Assembly (NCBI GenBank): GCA_002436025.1
Contig: DIXM01000008.1
Location: 1 to 64,000, forward strand
Source of the DNA: a candidate division Hyd24-12 bacterium UBA6080
Lineage (GTDB): Bacteria > Fermentibacterota > Fermentibacteria > Fermentibacterales > JCC-6
DNA: 64,000 bases
Reading direction: 5' to 3'
Shown: positions 60,033-64,000 of the stretch, piece by piece
How positions within the stretch are numbered: position 1 is the first letter of the stretch
How the letters are laid out: the number at the start of each line of letters is the position of its first letter
Made by a program: the position numbers and the translations under genes
Notes under the pieces: model-generated
Told to the model about the DNA's origin: nothing
What the model saw: only the letters and a program-made list of their open reading frames with translations
The model's database searches: none

Positions 60033-60628
60033 CCTGTGATCCTTAATCTCATGCAGGCCCGCAGAATGTCCTGAGTGCCGGCCGAGTCTCCAGTTTCCTC
60101 AATGGCCCTGGCAACAAGGAGCGCTGCCTGGTCACCGGGGATTCCCAGTTGTTTCAGGACAAGGAGGACCTCGGTCCTGCTGCCCCTGCACGAATCATCA
60201 CTCTTATAGTCGGAGGCGATGGCTGCCATGCCCTCCTGAAGCTTGGCGACGATCTGCTTGGCCCGGGCGGCGCCTATTCCAGGAAGAGCCTTTAAAAAAA
60301 GCAGATCACCCCTGGAGATGGCCGCCGCCACATCCCGGGGGGGATGGCAGAGCGCTCTTGCGGCTGCCCTGACCCCCACTCCCGAGACCGAAATGAAGCT
60401 TCTGAAGAAGGTCCGGTCTGCAACGCAGGGAAAGGCCACGGCCAGGGGAAGTATCCGGTTGCCTTCGCTTGAGAGCTGAAAGTGGGTGAACACCCTTACG
60501 TTTTCGCCCCTTTGAAGGTCGGGGAGAAAATAGCCCGGCACCAGGAACTCGAGGGTGAGTGATCCGATGTCGAGAAGGAGAACGCCGTCCTCGACGGATT
60601 CAACGGTTCCCCGCACTGCGTCAAGCAT
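60029..60628 (-). CDS. ruvA: Holliday junction DNA helicase subunit RuvA
   Basis: A 199-aa protein. OB-fold N terminus (RGTVESVEDGVLLLDIGSL), helix-hairpin-helix region (ALPGIGAARAKQIVAKL) and a C-terminal domain III (SRTEVLLVLKQLGI) that contacts RuvB. The N terminus is shorter in the usual IG motif but the overall length is normal. ATG at 60628 overlaps ruvC by 8 nt. Confidence 0.93.
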   Translation of the reverse strand: MLDAVRGTVESVEDGVLLLDIGSLTLEFLVPGYFLPDLQRGENVRVFTHFQLSSEGNRILPLAVAFPCVADRTFFRSFISVSGVGVRAAARALCHPPRDVAAAISRGDLLFLKALPGIGAARAKQIVAKLQEGMAAIASDYKSDDSCRGSRTEVLLVLKQLGIPGDQAALLVARAIEETGDSAGTQDILRACMRLRITG

Positions 60629-61112
60629 CGTCCTTCTCCTCGCAGTAAGCTATGGCCGCTGCCAGGGCGTCGCTCACATCCAGTGGGCTGATGGGGCCGG
60701 TTATTCCCAGAAGCCTGCACACCATGCCGTTCACCTGTTCCTTACCTGCGTTTCCCCTTCCCGTGACCGCCCTTTTTATATGGGTGGAGGGAATGGACCT
60801 GACCGGGATGTCACGCTGGGCTGCAGCAAGGCACAGAACCCCCCTGGCATGGGCCATGATGATGGCTGTCCGGGGGTGCCTGTAGTGGCTGTATATCTCT
60901 TCGATGGCCATCGCCTGGGGTTTGTGGGTGTCCATGATCTCGCCAATGTCGTGATGGAGCTCACGAAGCCTGTCGGGAAGCGTCCCCCCGGCCCCGGGTC
61001 TCACGATGCCCGCGTCCACGAGTTTCATCACTCCTCCCGAAAGCGCCAGAACCCCGTAACCCGTGGTGTTGAGGCCGGGATCAACCCCCAGAACGATGGT
61101 GCGGTCAGGCAA
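60621..61112 (-). CDS. ruvC: Crossover junction endodeoxyribonuclease RuvC
   Basis: A 163-aa resolvase. GVDPGLNTTGYG (first catalytic Asp), AIEEIYSHYRHPRTAIIMAHARG (Glu) and the C-terminal DVSDALAAAIAY (two Asp) match RuvC. TTG at 61112 directly follows the yebC stop. Gene order yebC-ruvC-ruvA-ruvB is widespread. Confidence 0.95.
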   Translation of the reverse strand: MPDRTIVLGVDPGLNTTGYGVLALSGGVMKLVDAGIVRPGAGGTLPDRLRELHHDIGEIMDTHKPQAMAIEEIYSHYRHPRTAIIMAHARGVLCLAAAQRDIPVRSIPSTHIKRAVTGRGNAGKEQVNGMVCRLLGITGPISPLDVSDALAAAIAYCEEKDDA

Positions 61113-61838
61113 TCAGTCCGCCTGCTCGAAATTCGAGTACACGGCCTGAATGTCCTCATTCTCCTCCAGGGCGTTAAGCAGCCTGATGTTCTGCTCGGCC
61201 TCACGCCCGGAAAGCACCACGGTATTGGCGGGGACCTTCACTATCTCCGCAGAGTCGACCTTGATCCCTGCCGCCTCCAGGGCGTCCTTGACCCTGTAAA
61301 CGTCGTCGGGGGAGCTGGAGAGCACCAGAATACCTTCCTCGACGTACACATCCTCGAGCCCGGCTTCCATGCCCGCTTCCATCACCTGCTCCTCGGAGAA
61401 TGCCGAAGCTTCAACAGTGAGCTGTCCCTGTTTGGCGAACAGGTAAGCCACGCTGTTCCGGGACCCCAGGGCGCCGCCCCCCTTGGAGAGCGTATGTCTG
61501 ACCTCGGCGGCGGAACGGTTGCGGTTGTCGGTGAGGACTTCGATCAGTATTCCCACCCCGCCTGGACCGTAGGCCTCGTAGGTTATCTCCTCGTAGGTGA
61601 TGCCCTCGAGTTCGCCGGTTCCCCTCTTGATGGCCCGCTCGATGTTGTCGTTGGGCATGTTCTGGCTTTTTGCCGTGTCGATGGCAACGCGCAGACGGGG
61701 GTTCATGTCGGCATCGCCGCCGCCTTCACGGGCTGCCACGGAGATCTCCTTCACCAGGCGGCTGAAGATCTTGCCCCTTTCGGCGTCGGCCTTGCCCTTC
61801 TTGTGCTTTATCGTGCTCCATTTATTGTGACCGGACAT
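61113..61838 (-). CDS. yebC: YebC/PmpR family protein
   Basis: A 241-aa protein of the widely conserved YebC family, starting MSGHNKWSTIKHKKGKADA with the typical AKSQNMPNDNIERAIKRGTG and YEAYGPGGVGI. Recent work links the family to translation of polyproline stretches; older work to transcription regulation. ATG at 61838 follows GAGGAG. Confidence 0.95.
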   Translation of the reverse strand: MSGHNKWSTIKHKKGKADAERGKIFSRLVKEISVAAREGGGDADMNPRLRVAIDTAKSQNMPNDNIERAIKRGTGELEGITYEEITYEAYGPGGVGILIEVLTDNRNRSAAEVRHTLSKGGGALGSRNSVAYLFAKQGQLTVEASAFSEEQVMEAGMEAGLEDVYVEEGILVLSSSPDDVYRVKDALEAAGIKVDSAEIVKVPANTVVLSGREAEQNIRLLNALEENEDIQAVYSNFEQAD

Positions 61839-61901
61839 TCTCTCTCCTCTTCGTGAATCGTTACTTCATGGCATGGATTTTAGAAACTCAATCACCCCGG
61901 G

Positions 61902-62594
61902 TCAACGGGGCGGATCCTTATGAAACGCAAGTACTCTCTCAAGGTCGGGCATGTTCCTTCTGAAAATGGAAATGTCAGGCCCGGGCAAAAACACGGTCTC
62001 CTTGCGCAACAGCGCCGGCAGAACCATCAGGGCAGTTGATCCCACGTTGACCGAGAGCTTTACATCGGCAAGCCAGTCCGGCGCTTCGGCCTCCTGCCCC
62101 GTGCAGACGCCCCTGGCCAGTTCCGGAACCTCGTCCGGTGATGAGAAGACTCCCGCGAGCCTGGGCCATCCAGCATCCACTTCGGGGGGCAATGAACCGA
62201 GATCGGCGCTCAGCCTGACAGCGATGTCAAAAAGCCCGTTAACGGAGAAGGCGGGTATCACGAGCTTCCTTTCGCCCGAGAAGCCGCCGGTCTCCCTAAG
62301 GCCGGTCTCCGCTGACTGAGAGAACCATCTGCCCCGCTCCAGCCCCACCTGGTGCAATTCCCGGCGGGTGGTCCGGCTTTCAACGGTGACGTCAGCCTCC
62401 ACTGACCAGAACGGAAGAGGAAGCGCGTCATCGCCACGGGAGACCCTGACTGAAGACGGAAGTCTTGACAATCCATCCCTTCCGATACCCCAAGCCGTTC
62501 CGCATCCCTGGCACAGGAACGACGAATCGGTGGACAGACCGAACAGGGGAGCATGACAGGCCCCGCAGGCCAGCACGGTCACCCGTTCAGACAT
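61902..62594 (-). CDS. Zinc-ribbon protein of the 62-64 kb operon
   Basis: A 230-aa protein. An N-terminal zinc ribbon (CGACHAP...CQGCG, about 9-36) and a beta-rich body (LPLPFWSVEADVTVES, LVIPAFSVNGLFDIAVRLSADL). No transmembrane segment. ATG at 62594 overlaps the upstream gene by 8 nt; a longer frame runs within that gene and is rejected. The FWSVEADVTV segment resembles YVPFWSITCRVDGFV of the neighbour, so the two may share a fold. Function unknown. Confidence 0.7.
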   Translation of the reverse strand: MSERVTVLACGACHAPLFGLSTDSSFLCQGCGTAWGIGRDGLSRLPSSVRVSRGDDALPLPFWSVEADVTVESRTTRRELHQVGLERGRWFSQSAETGLRETGGFSGERKLVIPAFSVNGLFDIAVRLSADLGSLPPEVDAGWPRLAGVFSSPDEVPELARGVCTGQEAEAPDWLADVKLSVNVGSTALMVLPALLRKETVFLPGPDISIFRRNMPDLERVLAFHKDPPR

Positions 62595-63621
62595 GTTTGC
62601 CGCCAAGGAACCTTCCCCCGTGAAACCTGAATGCCTTTCCCGCTGCCGACGCGACAGCCAGGACCCCAAAAACGATAAGGACCCTGAGCACGGGCGGAGC
62701 GACAGAGAAAACATGGACCAGAAGCGGAAGAACAGAGGCAGTGAGTGCACCTGCAGCGGTGACAAGCATCCTGCTCTTCCTGACATCAGCGGGAAACCGC
62801 CCGCTGAGAACGGTTCCGGTCCTGCCGTCCACAACCGTGCTGAACCTTCCCTGGAAAGCGGTAAAACCCACGATCCAGAGCGGGTAGTATACCAGCCTTT
62901 CCCGCCTCCCCGTTACACACAGGTGAAGGCTTCTCTGTTCAAGGCCGGTCCCCGCTCCCCGGGAGTACCTCTCCACGATCCCGGCTGCCTCTTCCCCTGC
63001 TTCCCGAAGGTCCACCACGGGATCGACCACGATGCCTTCGGGAAGGTTGGCTGAGTCGTAAACCTGAAGACCGTCGGGCAAACGGCCTTTGCCAAGCTCC
63101 ATTCCTGCCAGTGCCATCTGGGTTTTCTCACCCAGTGACGGGATACCCAGTGGCTCAAGCCTGGCAGCGCTGACCGTCAGGTCAAGGTCGAGGCTCACCC
63201 TCTGTTCAACAGCCTCGGAGCCTTTACGCAGTTTGACCAGTCTGCTTGTGATAACTGGCTGGGCACCGTTTCCCGAAGGGTCCATCTCCGTTTCAACTTC
63301 CCTCTCCGCGTAAACGCCCCGGGTACCCAGGACAAACCCGTCCACCCTGCAGGTGATGCTCCAGAAAGGCACGTAGTAGAGAACCGCGGTGGTGACGGCG
63401 GACCCTTCGGGAAGGGACCGTGTCACTTCCCTCAGCTTGTCCCTCACAGCCCTGACTGCTCCCGTTTTACCTATCCGGTCTTCCGCAATGTACCTTCTGA
63501 CTCCCCAGGGAAGAAGCAGCCTGTTGCCGCAGTGACGGCAGACGGTGTTGGTGTCGCCGTCAGCCACCGACAGAAGCCCGGCACAGCTCGGGCACGACAG
63601 CGTGAAAAGCGCCTGGCTCAA
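62587..63621 (-). CDS. Zinc-ribbon membrane protein
   Basis: A 344-aa protein: N-terminal zinc ribbon (CPSCAGL...CRHCGN), a long beta-rich region (LYYVPFWSITCRVDGFVLG, and LVYYPLWIVGFTAFQGRFSTVVDGRTGTVLSG), and two C-terminal hydrophobic helices (about 285-325). TTG at 63621 overlaps the upstream stop (TTGA). The YYP-W-F motif recurs in the upstream partial gene, RLVYHPFYSVTI. It looks like part of a membrane-linked complex of related proteins. Function unknown. Confidence 0.72.
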   Translation of the reverse strand: MSQALFTLSCPSCAGLLSVADGDTNTVCRHCGNRLLLPWGVRRYIAEDRIGKTGAVRAVRDKLREVTRSLPEGSAVTTAVLYYVPFWSITCRVDGFVLGTRGVYAEREVETEMDPSGNGAQPVITSRLVKLRKGSEAVEQRVSLDLDLTVSAARLEPLGIPSLGEKTQMALAGMELGKGRLPDGLQVYDSANLPEGIVVDPVVDLREAGEEAAGIVERYSRGAGTGLEQRSLHLCVTGRRERLVYYPLWIVGFTAFQGRFSTVVDGRTGTVLSGRFPADVRKSRMLVTAAGALTASVLPLLVHVFSVAPPVLRVLIVFGVLAVASAAGKAFRFHGGRFLGGKHV

Positions 63622-64000
63622 TCTTTTGTCCTCCTGCGCTCAACAAGGGTTGCCGCCCAGAACCCGGCAGGCGCGGAAAGGAGCACCGCAAGGACGGGTG
63701 AGACAGAACGCAGCGAGAGGTAAACGATTACCGAGGGCAGAAGCCCGGCAAGAAGCGAACGGATGAATAGCCCGCCGAGTTTCGAAGTTCCCGGCCCTGC
63801 CGGTTCTCCATGGCCGGGTACTCCTCCCGAGACCCCGTCGAGAAGCATACCCTCGCCTGTCGAAGTGATAGTGACGGAGTAGAAGGGGTGGTAGACCAGC
63901 CTTCCCTCGAGGCACTCGGAGGGGACGGTCTCCCCCCTTGGGTCGCCGCCTTCCGGCCAGGGTCTCAGTTCCCCCGACGGGGGGACGTAGTCATCCAGCA
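63618..64000 (-). CDS. Zinc-ribbon-operon membrane protein, 3' part only
   Basis: The reading frame stays open from the stop at 63618 to the window edge, so the gene starts beyond 64000; only the last 127 residues are visible. It contains RLVYHPFYSVTITSTGEG, which matches the neighbour's LVYYPLWIVGFTAFQG region, and two hydrophobic helices near the C terminus (FIRSLLAGLLPSVIVYLSL; SPVLAVLLSAPAGFWAATLV). It is a paralogue of the next gene. A start at 63848 would be internal and is rejected. Confidence 0.65.
   Translation of the reverse strand, partial: LDDYVPPSGELRPWPEGGDPRGETVPSECLEGRLVYHPFYSVTITSTGEGMLLDGVSGGVPGHGEPAGPGTSKLGGLFIRSLLAGLLPSVIVYLSLRSVSPVLAVLLSAPAGFWAATLVERRRTKD

Noticed and set aside
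61902..62834. A 310-aa start for the zinc-ribbon gene at 62834.
   Set aside because: The extra 80 residues lie inside the upstream gene; ATG at 62594 begins the zinc ribbon and overlaps by only 8 nt.
63618..63848. A complete 76-aa gene starting at 63848.
   Set aside because: The frame is open to the window edge and the upstream residues match the neighbouring paralogue, so it is the tail of a longer gene.

Overview
The window is a piece of a GC-rich, Gram-negative bacterial chromosome. Four secreted proteins end in a short beta-sandwich tail of the type IX secretion / FlgD-like kind. The primary-type sigma factor is short (280 aa) and resembles the Bacteroidetes form. Gingipain-like and tricorn-like peptidases sit beside type IV pilus genes, and there is a DUF4954 protein. 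Together these point to the FCB superphylum, probably an uncultured lineage such as Fermentibacterota. That placement is inference from gene content, not a phylogeny.

Layout. 1-11.4 kb: secreted hypothetical proteins, rpsD, a C25 (gingipain-family) peptidase, a tricorn-like protease, a methyltransferase, a BtrH-like protein, an M23 peptidase and the sigma factor. 11.5-13.8 kb (+): methyltransferase, hexapeptide sugar-nucleotidyltransferase-like protein and gmhA, a likely surface-sugar operon. 13.7-18.4 kb: an AT-richer accessory region bounded and divided by four copies of a 38-bp piece of the gmhA 3' end; it holds a DUF433/DUF5615 toxin-antitoxin pair and two tandem copies of a secreted FG-GAP/VCBS gene. 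18.4-27.0 kb (-): a long run pilM/pilN fusion, lipoprotein, pilO, lipoprotein/pilP fusion, pilQ, rsmD, coaD, aminotransferase, zinc-ribbon protein.

27-38 kb: a small RHH-like gene, glgC, a DUF2089/SHOCT-like regulatory operon, a divergent YchF-like protein, yihY, glmS-glmM, tRNA-Thr(CGU), a beta-barrel-like protein, a highly divergent aconitase-family protein and a DUF2161 nuclease-like protein. 38-41 kb: ArsR-regulated metal permease with HMA domain, a methyltransferase and a Ca/Na antiporter. 41-48 kb: a pilus-type ATPase flanked by two receiver domains, a DUF4954 beta-helix protein, pepD and a class I glutamine amidotransferase. 48-56.5 kb: radical SAM protein, pepT, then an operon HTH-EIIA / pyrB / pyrI / GT-C glycosyltransferase / B12-radical SAM / GT2. 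56.5-64 kb: a further VCBS protein, queH-ruvB-ruvA-ruvC-yebC, and an operon of zinc-ribbon membrane proteins running off the window.

Genes are tightly packed, with many start/stop overlaps of 1-8 nt (ATGA, GTGA, TGATG), so most clusters look translationally coupled. No gene-free stretch exceeds about 300 bases; the longest (13789-14070) holds no gene I can support. The strongest leads for new biology are the gmhA-3'-end repeat array, the REC-ATPase-REC protein, the fused pilus assembly proteins, and the aconitase-family protein with a changed iron-sulfur motif.
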